A program made the translations under genes and the position numbers. The notes beneath the pieces were generated by a model that saw nothing but the letters and a program-made list of their open reading frames with translations, was not told the DNA's origin and did no database searches. This document shows positions 52,351-63,616 of a stretch of 64,000 nt of DNA, piece after piece (within the stretch, counting starts at the first letter, position 1; every line of letters begins with the position of its first letter). The stretch spans positions 600,053 to 664,052 of the forward strand of contig WELA01005328.1 of assembly GCA_009602735.1 (NCBI GenBank). The letters are read 5' to 3'. The stretch is from Mesotaenium endlicherianum. Taxonomy: Eukaryota > Streptophyta > Zygnematophyceae > Zygnematales > Mesotaeniaceae.

Positions 52351-54623
52351 CTACATACTCAAGTTGGACTCAGCTGCTCCACCGTCGACAAACTCTGAGT
52401 CCTCTTCATAACCTCTCTGAAGATTCTCCTTGAAGTCCATACTCTCTTTGATGATTGAAACAGTTGCAAAGTCACATCTCCTGGATAAAGCGTCTGCAAG
52501 GTTGATCTTCCCACATAAAGTTTCAATCTTGTGGTCAAACCGTTGCAGAAACTCCATCCACCTTGCTTGTCTTGGTGTCAATGTTGGCTGCGTCATAAAT
52601 TTCTCCAAGCTCTTGTGGTTGATTGTGATGAACACCTTCCGTCCGTCCACATAACATCGCCAAATCCTCAAAGCTTGGATAATAGCCAACATCTCCCGCT
52701 CGTGTGCTGCATAGTTCTGCTCAGCAGGACTCAACTTCCTGCTCTCATATGCCACACGTTGCAATCCTTTACGCTGGTCCTGGAGCAGAATGGCTCCCAT
52801 TTCAAACTTTGATGCGTCCATGATGATGGTGAAAGGAAGCTCTGGACTTGCAATTGCCAACACAGGTGCCTGTGTCAACAACTCCTTAATCTTCTCAAAA
52901 GCTTGCTGCTCCTTGTCACCCCATAGCCACTTCTCCTGCTTCTTCAACATGTTCGTGAGCGGTGCACACACCTTGGCAAATCCTTCAATGAAACGTCGAT
53001 AACAATTTGCCATGGCGAGGAAGCTCCTGAGTTGATAAATATTAGCCAATCTCTGACTGCTTGCACCTTCTTCTGCTCCACCTTGACTCCTTCAGCTCCC
53101 ACTATGTGCCCAAGAAACTCCACCTCCTTGAGACAGAAGTCGCATTTGCTCATCTTCCCATATAACTTCTGATCTCTCAAGACCTCCAACACCTTCCTCA
53201 GATGCTTCACATGCTCTTCCAAGGTCTTCGAATAGATCAAGATGTCGTCCAAAAATACCACCACAAACTGCTCCAAATAGGGTCTGAAGATACTATTCAT
53301 GAGTTCCATGAATGTAGCAGGTGCATTAGTCAGTCCAAAAGGCATGACTATGACCTCAAATAAACCATAGCGACTCTTAAAAGCAGTCTTCTGAACGTCT
53401 CCTTCCACAATTTGTACCTGGTGATAGCCACTTGTCAAATCGATCTTTGAGAAATACTTCGTCCCAACAAGCCTGTCAATATACTCGTCCACTCGTGGAA
53501 GTAGGTACCTGTTCTTGACCGTGATCTTGTTTAGCGCCCGATAGTCGACACCCATCCTCATAGTCCCATCCTTCTTCTTCACAAATAAGACTGGCGCCAC
53601 AAATGGAGACTCGCTGGATTGGATGAATCCTTTTTCTAATAACTCTGTCAACTGATTCTTCAACTCATCCAACTCCACAAATGATTGTCGGTAGGCGGGT
53701 CTCACTGGCGGCTTACTCCTTGGTTCCAACTCAATCTTGTGCTCCATAGCTCTTTGTGGAGGTAATCCTGCAGGTAGCTCCTTAGGAGAAACGCACTTGA
53801 ACTCCAACAGCGCCTTAATTTGGGCAGGCATCTCAGCAGACTTCTTCTCTTGAGCAATTGGGCTCTGCTCCTTCTGAGCAAGGGGATCAGACACCACGAC
53901 TTGCTCCTCTGGCGATGTACATTCGCCCAGGCTGTTAGGATTCACGCTTGCTCCATCTGATGACCTGGCCAGGGCCACCAGAACAAGGTACATCTCCTTC
54001 ACCTGATACGCCCTGCATAGCTTCTTAACTTGCAGGCTCGACAGAAGACAGTTACTTGTGGTCGTATCTACCTCCACCTGTTTCGCTGTCTCCATTCCAC
54101 CATCACGCCCTTGGACTTTCACTTGTCCTGTGCTCCAGTGCACTTGAGGGTTGGCTTTTCTCAGCCATGGTCGGCCCAATATCACCTCGTGGTGACCCAA
54201 CTCTGCCTGCTCCATAACTTCCTTACTTCGGTGCCCCGCTACTTCCACGTGAATAGCTTCCGTAGGTGCACCACACTCGAGTCCTTGCCCATTTGCCACA
54301 ATTGCCTCCTTAGGCTCATAATGCTTCTGCACAAGGATTTGCCACTCTTTCACTAGCTTCTTGTGCACAAAATTTGCACTTGCGCCACTGTCGACCATAC
54401 ACTTCGCCTTGTTGCCGTCGACTACTCCTTCCACAATGATAGGCTTGTCAACGTCTCGTCCTTTGCTTTTTGGCAGGCTCCTGGAGATAACCTCCTTGTG
54501 AGTTTCCTTCTTCACGCTAGTAGACACCCCAGAACGACTTTTTGGCGTCCTCCTTTTTTCTGCTGTTGAGGTTGCTTCGCCTTCACACGACAGTCTCGAG
54601 CCAGATGTCCAAGCTTGCCGCAA
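52351..54623 (-). pseudogene. pol: B2 protease, reverse transcriptase and RNase H
   Basis: Protease active site DSGAS in [40 protein letters not shown]; a long linker; RT with [54 protein letters not shown] and FLDD in [11 protein letters not shown]. About 10 bp present in B1 are missing near 53045, shifting the frame before RNase H (53049-52351: IIMDASKFEMGAILLQDQ, YAAHEREMLAIIQALRIW, INHKSLEKF, ADALSRR). The frame starts in the gag 3' end in -1 phase, as in family A. Confidence 0.9.
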
Positions 54624-55567
54624 TTATAGCAGGATCCTCTCGACTTGTAATTCTGTTGCTTGCGCGGGTCCTGAACAAGTTCCAACTCCATCGTGTCTGG
54701 GCCTTGTCCACTCGTGCTTGGCGCTTGAGATCCAAAGTGTCGATGTCCTCCAAAGTTGTGGCTGCCCCATTGTCTTTGGCTATATTCCACAGCGTCAACC
54801 CTTGTTGCCAATGCCATCATTTCTCCAAGACTGCTAGGGTCCTTGAGCGCCACTTTCTTGGCCATAGTTGGCTTGAGTCCCCTCTTGAACTTGTCTATCA
54901 TCTCTGACTCGTGCATGGATGGACATTGAAGCACCAGCTCGTTGAAGCGCAATACATACTCTTGAACGCTTGCTCGTTGACGAAGGCGCACCAATAAGTC
55001 TCGAGAAGTAGCCTCGGGTGCAATAGGCTAAAATTGCCTCTTCAAGCCTTCAAAGGGCTGATCAACAGTAGCAGGAACTCCAGACAGCTGCTCCTCTTGA
55101 TCATACCAAGCTCCAGAACGCTTCTTCAACAAGGTAATCGCAAAGGCGACTTCCCTGTCGCGCGTGAGCGCAGAACACTCCATAAGCTTCTTCACTCTAA
55201 AAATCCATTGATGAACAGGCGGCGATCCATGCTCTCCAGTATACATTTCAGGCTTAGGCACACGCACTCCCAAAGCGGGCGGAATAATTGGTTGCACCAC
55301 TGGTTGAACATGGATAGGTGGTATAGCAGGTGCAGGTGCCGAACTTGTCGAAGCGGCGTTCTCTATCACAGCTCGCACCATTCTCTCCACCTCTTGGCGC
55401 ATATTTTGTTGAAATTGTGTATAGACTTCTCCTCCAAATGCGTTTGCCATCTGCCTCAACATCGCGTGTATCTCTTGTTGCTCCCTTGACAAAGGTGGTG
55501 CCGTCTGCTCCACGCGCTCAACATGCTCGACATGTTCGCCTCCTCCAATTGCCGACTGCGACTCCAT
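54512..55567 (-). pseudogene. gag: B2 gag with one nonsense codon
   Basis: Starts MESQSAIGGGEHVEHVE soon after the PBS. The capsid region includes PKPEMYTGEHGSPPVHQWIF and WYDQEEQLSG, then an in-frame stop near 55028. The same frame continues at 54994 (SVQEYVLRFNELVLQCPS, DKFKRGLKPTMAKKVAL) to the knuckle [14 protein letters not shown] and a Lys/Gln-rich end at 54512. The protease frame overlaps by about 110 nt; an A6 run lies in the overlap. Confidence 0.9.
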
Positions 55568-55587
55568 AATATAACATGCAAACTAGC

Positions 55588-55602
55588 CCAGCTCCGATAC
55601 CA
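55588..55602 (-). other. B2 primer-binding site
   Basis: TGGTATCGGAGCTGG on the minus strand, two bases from the LTR end at 55605. Confidence 0.8.
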
Positions 55603-55604
55603 GA

Positions 55605-55863
55605 TGAAAGGGGCAGAGTGCCCTAGTGGGTGCATAGTGACTCACGAGGAAAAGAACTAGTTGCATTCATACTGAAGATTGTTGCAGCATATCACTAAGA
55701 AAGCTTAGGAAAATTACTTGACATTTTTACTAGCAAGAAATTGCTCACAAATGATGTAGGATAATAGGCCTTGTCATTACAAACTTGTAGAAATTTACAA
55801 AAGTGAAAATTCATAAGAAATGAAGAAGTTATGCCTATTTATAGTTTTCTGCCTAAGTGCTCC
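55605..55863 (-). repeat. B2 5' LTR fragment
   Basis: Matches the 3' LTR from TGAAAGGGGCAGAG for about 260 bp, then stops where family C LTR sequence starts. Confidence 0.9.
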
Positions 55864-56221
55864 TATAGTGAAACAGAAAGATGAAATACTTAGTGAAATA
55901 TAATACTTTATCTATTCAAGACAAGGATCTTCAAACACAAGTGGTAGCTTCTTGAAAGAGAGATGGCTTCTTGAAAGTTAATATATTTCTGGATTTTGGC
56001 AAGTACAAGAGTGATTCTCGAACGTCTTTCTATGTTCTAGCTCTTATTTATATACTTGCTAAATAAGTAGTTTCTAGGAAGGTGTATGTTGATGTGTTGG
56101 CACCCAACACATCCCAAAACTTGCCACCTCTTTCTAGAATAATGTACACATGTCCTTTTGACCTAAAAATGGCACATTTGACTTTTGCCACGTGGAGTTC
56201 TTCTAGGTCTTTCCTCTAACT
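55864..56221 (-). repeat. C3: family C LTR fragment
   Basis: Begins TATAGTGAAACAG (TGTAGTGA in C1 with one change) and follows the C LTR until CCTCTAACT, then is replaced by coding sequence. The outer ~145 bp are missing. Confidence 0.88.
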
Positions 56222-56382
56222 GTGACCAGTACTTTGCGTCCTTCAACGTAGCAGCGCCAAACCTTCGAGGCATGTACAATCGCCAATGCCTCTCGCTCCG
56301 TGGTTGTATAATTTTGCTCGGCTGGATTTAGCTTCCTTGACTCGTAGGTGATGGGCTGCAGTCCCTTGCCTTGGTCTTGAAG
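56222..56382 (-). pseudogene. Isolated RNase H fragment
   Basis: Minus strand open for about 53 codons: [49 protein letters not shown]. This is the Ty3 RNase H core, close to but not the same as B1/B2; it may be from family C, whose RNase H is missing from C1. A5 is inserted directly after it. Confidence 0.8.
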
Positions 56383-57102
56383 TGTAATGAATCAGTATAT
56401 TAGTGGATATAATATTCATTTAAATATAATAGTTAATTACGTTCAACCTGCTGAACTTTAGTTAATAGTAAGTCTGCTGGACTTTACATAATTATCAGTT
56501 TAATGACTTAGCCGGAAGCAGCAGGCTGAAGTCCATATAAGTCAGCTTGCTGATCCATTCTTTGACATCCAGCTGACTTCCGTACTCGGTAGCAGCGAAC
56601 TGCCTTGATATGCACCTAAGTACGATATGCTAGATGAATGGCCAGATGACATCCCTATGATGGATGGCTATTTGGGATGATGAAAGATGGCGGTGGGTTT
56701 GGTTGACCGAGGTCCTACCAACATGGTTAACTCTCGGGTAGGCGGTGCCATCGCACTTACCGTTGAACAGTAAACTCATTCCATGTACATATGCTAGGCA
56801 TTGCTCTCGAGTTCGGCATTCGGAAACGAGGCCAACTCTCTTGTACAGCTTACTGAGAGAGATCTGAATCCAAGGCAAGAAGCCATTGATACGCACTGTC
56901 TTCTAACCTTGCTTATGTATGAGTTGACTGATTTGCATAATTGATGCTAGTTTACTCGCATTTGACTTACGAGTATCATTCACTGCTAGTGTGTTGTCCT
57001 TTGCCGTTTAACCAGTTCGCGGAAAATACCATAAAGATTACTTGCTGATATAAAGATCTTTATTAATTGATAATCGCTTATTTAGTAAGTCGATTCATTT
57101 CA
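56383..57102 (+). repeat. A5 5' LTR
   Basis: 720 bp, TGTAATGAATCAG...CGATTCATTTCA, like the A2 LTRs. Confidence 0.94.
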
Positions 57103-57103
57103 G

Positions 57104-57117
57104 TGGTATCGGAGCAG
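57104..57117 (+). other. A5 primer-binding site
   Basis: TGGTATCGGAGCAG one base after the LTR; gag ATG 19 nt downstream. Confidence 0.86.
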
Positions 57118-57136
57118 TTATCACAGTCTTCTTTGT

Positions 57137-58615
57137 ATGGTAAGGACAAGGTCTCAAACTAGCAACTCCCAAAACATGGAGAACCAGGATAACGAGAATG
57201 TCAAAAACCAGGCGGAAAGCTATATAGCGGGAAACCGTACCTATTCTGAAGCAGTAGCAGATACAGCAGCTAGGGAGGCTGCAGATGACGCAGCTGCTAT
57301 TGGCGCAGTCGCAGCACAGCAAGTTGAGGAGGAGAGAGCCAGGCTAGAAGCTGAACAAGTAACAAAGGCCGCTGAAGATACAGAAAGGAGGGAAAGACAG
57401 CCACCTGACGAGCGCACTGTCGAGGAACTCATGGCATCAAGGGCCAATGTTCTGAACCCACCTCCTGCTGTACAACTCAATGTACCCCTAGGTCAAATAC
57501 GTGACCGGCTGAATGCGGCACGAATTGCTGCTGCAGGAGCGAGAGGGACTGTTGAGGACACTACTCAGAGAGTAGATGCCAATGCTGCTGCTGCATTTGC
57601 TAATCTACCACACCAGAGTGTAGACTTGGGAGCATTGTTCGTTCAGATGCAGTCGCAAATGGCGACCATGTATCAGTCCCAGCAGGAGGACAAAAGAATC
57701 ATAATGTCCCTACTGCGGGACAGAGACCAACTGGGGTCTCAAACCACTAGTGGTGGTGGCCGAGGGCCTAGTAAGCCCAAGCCGAAACCTCCCTAGGAAT
57801 ATGATCCTGAGGGAAATAGAAAATATTACCTGATCAAGTTTCTCGCGAATGTTGAGCAGTGGCTGGAGAACTACCCAGAACTTCAAGATCACGAGAAGGT
57901 CAGGCACACCCGTGCGCTACTGAAAGGCAGTGCCGCAGACTGGTGGCTTTACTGGAAGGAAGAGCGTAAGGCTCGTCAACTTGGTGACCCTACGTGGGTA
58001 GAGTTTGTCGAGAAGTTGCATGAGAAGTTTGATGTCATCAACCAACAGGAGAAAGCTATCTATGCGATGATCTCCCTGACACTGAAGCAGACCACTTCAG
58101 TTGCTGAGTTTGCTCAAAAGTTCCAAGAGAACATGATGAAGCAGCCAGATTTGCCAGAACGGTATAGGATAGCATACTTCAGGTATGGCTTGAAATCCGA
58201 GGTCTCTGGTCATTTTGCTGAGAAAAAGTATGAGAAACTGGCTGACTTGATCCAGGATGCTGACGCCTGGGATCAGCAGCAGTTCAATCACAAGCGCCAG
58301 AGTAACGCTTTGGTGTCTAAGATTGTCAAGAAGCCCCACGGTTCCTACAATGCAATCGAAGGAGACCACGCTGAGGATAATCGAGGTGATGAATATGAGT
58401 ATGAGTACAATGCTATTCAGTCTAGAGGTAGAGGTGGTTCCTCTTGAGGTGGCTATGGAAGGGGTGGTGGTAGGACTAAGCCGAGACCAGCCTCAGCAAA
58501 ATCTACTTGCTACCATTGTCAGCAGAAAGGCCACTACAGAGAACAGTGTCCGGTCAAGCACCTGCCTAAGGTCGAGAGAAAAGACCAGCCTTTAAAAGAC
58601 AGCAACAGTCAGTAA
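57137..58615 (+). pseudogene. gag: A5 gag, two nonsense codons
   Basis: Start [21 protein letters not shown] at 57794-57796 replaces a Gln codon in the KPKPP linker, and TGA at 58445-58447 replaces Arg before the RGG region, the same TGA as in A2. Gag domain ([19 protein letters not shown]) and knuckle [14 protein letters not shown] are otherwise kept. Native stop TAA at 58613-58615. Confidence 0.93.
58591..58597 (+). other. Gag-pol -1 frameshift heptamer TTTAAAA (A5)
   Basis: Same position and phase as in A1, A2 and A4, 15 nt before the gag stop. Confidence 0.65.
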
Positions 58616-61600
58616 TCCAGTCTACTGACTGTGAGGATGCTAGAGATAGTGAGTCGTCACTAGCTGCCCTCGTAGCAGGTATTATGGGTCCTGCTGAACT
58701 GGATTCACTATGCATGCCTGACAAACAGATAAAGGAGACCATCAGTAATATAGACGTCCAGAGAGTGCACACTCTGGATGCTCTTGTTCCACCTGATGTC
58801 CAACATTTCTTTGCTACGTCAGGAGAACAATGCGAAAGTCAGGAAAAGACAGTCCCCCCTATCCTACTGCATTGCATGATTGCAGGTAGGAAGGTGAGGG
58901 CATTTGTTGACGGAGGGGCGTCACATACTTTTATTCACAAGGACTTAGTTAAGCGGCTAAGGCTGCCTACTGTCACCCAAGGGAATAGAAAAATATTCCT
59001 TGGAGATGCCTCAAGTATCCCGGGAGGAGTTATAACCAAGCCTATTGAGGTCCAGTTAGGTTCTGGCATTGCAGTTCTAACTGAAACGCTTACATTTGAG
59101 GTACTCAACACTGGCTTTTATGATCTCGTGCTAGGCAGGTCCTGGCTTAATAGACATCAAGCTGAAGTGTGTTGGAGCAGAGGTACAGTTAAAGTGAGAG
59201 GAGCCAGTGATGGGCAGACTGACTTGGCACCCACCAGTGCTCTTCCTCTTGTCCTGTGTGGATGGCAAATGAAGGAAAAGAAGAGGCTTCCAGAAGGATG
59301 CAAGTTGCTGAATGCAATGGAGTTCGTCAAAAGCTGGAACCAGAAGGAAGACAGAATGTTCTGTCTGCTGCTAAGAGAGGTACCTCCTCAACCTGAAGAA
59401 GTGGTTGAGAAAAAGGTAAGCCCTCCGGAGCACCCTACTGCTGCAAAAATTGTTGCTCAGTACACTGATGTATTCAATATGCCTCCAGGACTACCCCCTA
59501 AGAGGGAAGTAGATCATAGGATTGATCTATTACGTGGGAGTCAGCCACCTTGGCAACGCACGTATGGCTTGTCTTATGTGGAGAGCGAGGAGTTGAAAAC
59601 ACAGATTGCAGAGTTTGAGGAAAATGGTTATATTTCTTCCAGTANCATTTCTCCCAGTAAATCACCGTACGGCGCACCCATCCTATTTGTTAAGAAAAAG
59701 GATGGCAGTATGCGGATGTGTGTAGATTACAGAGCTCTGAACAGAATTACGATAAAGAACAAGTATGCCTTACCCAGAATCAAGGACTTGCTTGATACCC
59801 TGNTTTACCTAGAATCGAGGACTTGCTTGATACCCTGTCTGGTGCTAAGGTGTTCAGTAAGATAGATCTCAAGAGTGGTTATCATCCAATCAGAATTGCT
59901 CAGGGGGATTAACACAAGACTGCCTTTCGCACACGTTATGGACACTATGAGTTCAACGTGATGCCATTTGGACTGACTAATGCTCCTGCCACCTTCATGG
60001 GTGCTATGAATGACATTTTCAGACCTTATTTGGATAAGTTTGTGCAAGTTTTCCTGGATGATATTTTAATTTTCTCTAAGGATGAAGCTCAGCACACTGA
60101 ACACTTAAAGACTGTCCTGGACACTCTGCGGAAAAATCACTTATATGCTAAAATGAGCAAGTGTGATTTCTTTAAGAAAGTATTGAATTCTTAGGCCACG
60201 TTGTCAGTAAAGAGGGCATCAGTGTGGATCCTAAGAAAGTCCAGACCATAAGGGACTGGCCAGTACCACAGTCTGTCTCTGAAGTTAGATCCTTCCTTGG
60301 GTTGGCTAACTACTATAGGAGATTTATTGAGAATTATTCCACAAAGGCCAGTAAACTGACTGACCTTACTAAGAAAGACATCGGGTATGTGTGGGGGGAA
60401 GACCAGCAAGCTGCCTTCCAGACCCTTAAAGATGCCCTTTGTTCTGCCCCAGTGCTAGCCGTGTATGACTTGAGCAAGCCGGTGCAGGTGGTTACTGATG
60501 CCTCTGACTTTGCCATGGGTGCTATTTTGTTGCAGCCTGCTGACAAAACCAGAAAGGATGGTAAAGTACGGCAGGAGTGGCATCCTGTGTTGTATGAGTC
60601 TATGAAATTTAATCCAGCGGAGACTAATTACTCAGTGCATGATAAAGAGCTGCTAGCTATCATTCATGTATCGAAACAGTGGAGAGCATACTTACATGGT
60701 AAAGCTTTTAAGGTGATTACAGATCATCTAGCTCTGACCCACTTTCAGAAGAAGTCCAAGCTGTCGAGGAGGGAGAACCGTTGGAGCCAGATGCTGGAGC
60801 AGTTGCAAGTCCAGATCGACTACAAACCAGGGAAGTTGAATCCTGCAAATGCACTCTCAAGAAGACATGACTTGCAAGAAAGGAACTTTAGTCAGCATGC
60901 TGTAGATAAAGTTCTGTGTGCACTCACTTCACTAAAGGTGAAAAAGTCCTTCCTTGAACAACTTAGGAAAGCCTACCTTTCTGACCCAACATTTGAGCCC
61001 AGCCCCACTACTGGTATGTGTCGTGCTACTACACTCGGGTATAAGCTTAAGGGAGGGGTCTGGGTGACTGAAACCACTTCAGGCAGGCTGAAGCTGGTCA
61101 TTCCTAATAACTTGGAAATAAGGTCTCTCTTACTGAGTCAAGCGCATGACAGTCTCCTTGGTGGACATTTGGGGCAGGCCAAAACGGTTGGCAAACTGGC
61201 AAAACATTATCATTGGGAGGGGTTACCCCGGGAGGTCTTGAAATATGTCAAGTCCTGTGACCAGTGTCAGAGAAATAAGTCTCGGCACACACCACCCGGA
61301 GGTCTCTTGCAACCGCTACCCATCCCAGCGGGACGCTGGGAAACTATATCCATGGACTGGGTGGTCTCACTACCAAGAACTGCCAACGGGCATGATTCAA
61401 TACTGGTAGTCGTGGATAAACTGACAAAAATGGTCATTTTTATCCCCACAACTGTCAAAGTGACTGCACTCGAAACAGCGAGACAGTTCTACAACCATGT
61501 AGTATGCCAACATGTGCTCCCTTCTAATATCATCTCAGACAGAGACTCAAAATTCACCTCTAAGTTCTGGAGAGCTTTAATGGGGTCAATGGGAGTCAAA

Positions 61601-62450
61601 CAGATGCTCAGCACAGCAAACCACCCTCAAACTGATGGGCAGACTGAACGAACTAACCGAGTTCTGCAGGAGGTGCTCAGAGCATACATTAACCAAAAAC
61701 AAGATAATTGGGACGACCTGTTGCCTCAAATTCAGTTTGCGGTCAACAGTGCGGTGCACGCGTCAACGGGCAAGACTCCTTTTGAACTCAGCCTGGGTAG
61801 AGTCCCTAAATCCCCCCTAGATGTGCTAGGGGAGTCTTTAACTGACCCTGAAGGAATTGACAACCCGGTCTCCCTCCAATTAACTCAGGAGTATGCTGAC
61901 ACACTGTCCGCAGTCCAACAAAACCTGCACAAAGCACAAGAAAACCAACAAAAAATACGCTAATCAACACCGTCGGGAGCTGACATTTTCTAAAGGCGAT
62001 TTGGTCAAACTGCATTCTCAGCACCTGTACCTCCCTGGTGTGGTCAAGAAAAAGCTTGGCCCTGTCTGGGTCGGTCCATATTTGGTGGTGCGTCGTGTCG
62101 GTCAGAATGCTTACAAACTCAACATGTCAGCTGAATACAAGGGTCACCCGGTCTTTAATGTCTCCTTCCTGGAACCATACATCAAAGGTGATACACTGTT
62201 CACAGGTCGATTACCTGTCCAACCGGGACCGGTCCCCGCTGTCAGGGACGGCGACTCTGACGAATATGAGGTTGAGGAGATTTTAGACGCACGCTCGGTC
62301 CGTCGATCGTCTAAATATGTCATGAAATACCTCATTCGATGGAAGGGTTACGATGCCTCTGGGGACACTAAGGAATTGAAGGACCATTTGACCAATGCCG
62401 AAGGGGCGTTGAAACGGTTCCACCTTCGGGCCGCTGGAGTCCCTTCATAA
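58598..62450 (+). pseudogene. pol: A5 pol: PR-RT-RH-INT-chromodomain with assembly joins and frameshifts
   Basis: Protease DGGAS (58684-59300); RT interrupted by N at 59645 and 59803, each flanked by near-repeated sequence, and by a TAA near 59910; RT palm with FLDD (59958-60194), frameshift at about 60175; RNase H and integrase in one long frame 60224-61963 ([65 protein letters not shown]); one extra A in the A-run near 61952 shifts the frame; C-terminus and chromodomain EYEVEEILDARSVRRSSKYV at 61970-62450. Some breaks may be assembly errors, not true mutations. Confidence 0.92.
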
Positions 62451-62734
62451 CTGTCATTTCAATTGACACGGGAAGGTGACAGGAGGTCCTGTCTCCATTT
62501 AAAGTTGGAGGGGAAAATATATGACAGATAGTGAGCGAGAGCGATAAAGGGACAGTTACGTGAATCCTAAGTGTCAGCATAGTGACAGAGGGGACAGCCT
62601 GGCCCACATAAAGCACCTTGAGCTGAAGGAAAAAGGGCCTCGCATAACACTACATCNTCTCACCCTTAAACACAATCATACGTTTATGTTTAGCGCATCG
62701 CAACTACGTCAACTTTTAGCAATCATCCTGTAAG

Positions 62735-62837
62735 GTAAACAGCAGCGAAGCCACTATACCAAATACTAACATACTTCCTGCAATCCCTATGACAAAGGTC
62801 CATATCCTACTAACTTGTGCCCTGGTTACATGTGCAG
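62735..62837 (+). other. Candidate intron upstream of ORF3 (A5)
   Basis: TGTAAG|GTAAAC to CATGTGCAG|GATGG, 103 nt, same as A4. The spacer 62451-62734 has an N at 62657 and no gene. Confidence 0.45.
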
Positions 62838-62838
62838 G

Positions 62839-63615
62839 ATGGCGCCCACCACACAAAAGGAGGACAGAAAGCGCAAGGCAGAAGAAGCCAGGAGGACAAT
62901 GGAGCAATACCAGAAGGAGCTGGCGGCGACGTCCCTCACCAGGAGAGAACAAGAAAGGGTCCGCAGACAACAAGAGGTGGCAGAAGAGGCACAGAGGAAG
63001 AAGGATCTGGAAGCGGAAAACCTCAGGAAAGCTGAGGAGGAGAGACAGAAGAAACAACAAGAAGAAGCGGCAGCGGCAGAGGAGGAGAAAAGGAAAAAGA
63101 TTGAAGCGGACAGACAGAAGAGCTTGGCCACTTACAGGTATACTGTGGTGGGTGGCCAAAACTTTGATAACCTGAAGAAAGCATTGCTGGCAGCCCAGGA
63201 AATCAACAAGCTGGAACAGACAACACTGCTACAGAGGGAAGGAGCTGCAGTACTGGATAGGTACATCGAGACACACACTGGTGTGGTCCTGTACGAAGAT
63301 TATGCTAAGATGGTGGGCTATACAGCAGAGCAGGCCCGATACCTTTCAGATGATTCAGAAGACAAGCCGGTCTCCATACCAGGAATAGTGGGAGATCAGA
63401 GACTCATCCGGATGGTGAGCATGCGGCCCGATAGCTTTAAGGATACGGTATTCTACCTCACACTACTGCCAGCTTACAATGAAGTTGAGAGAAGGAGCTG
63501 GGAGTACTTGGCCACGGAAGCAGGACAGCAGATGTTCTCTCCCCACTGGTTCCCGTGTAAACTGAGGAAGGCTGAGCACGGACCCCAGTTGTACCAGCAG
63601 CCAACAGACTGGAGG
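62839..63615 (+). pseudogene. A5 ORF3, cut by a single-N join
   Basis: ATG at 62839, then the coiled-coil-like N-terminus (QKEDRKRKAEEARRTMEQ) and the conserved domain through YNEVERRSWEYLATEAGQ, HWFPCKLRK and PTDWR, very close to A4. At 63616 an N joins it directly to LTR sequence, so the last ~300 residues and the polypurine tract are missing. Since the LTR also lacks its first ~20 bp, this is probably an assembly gap and the real gene may be intact. Up to the join I see no stop. Confidence 0.82.
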
Positions 63616-63616
63616 N

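Larger units (their letters stand above)
50239..55863 (-). mobile_element. Element B2: family B chromovirus with truncated 5' LTR
   Basis: 3' LTR (50239-50982), integrase/chromodomain, RNase H, RT, protease, gag, PBS and a 5' LTR cut at 55863 by a family C LTR fragment. Provides the internal regions lost in B1. The left flank is CAAAT (50234-50238); the right flank is lost. Confidence 0.94.
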
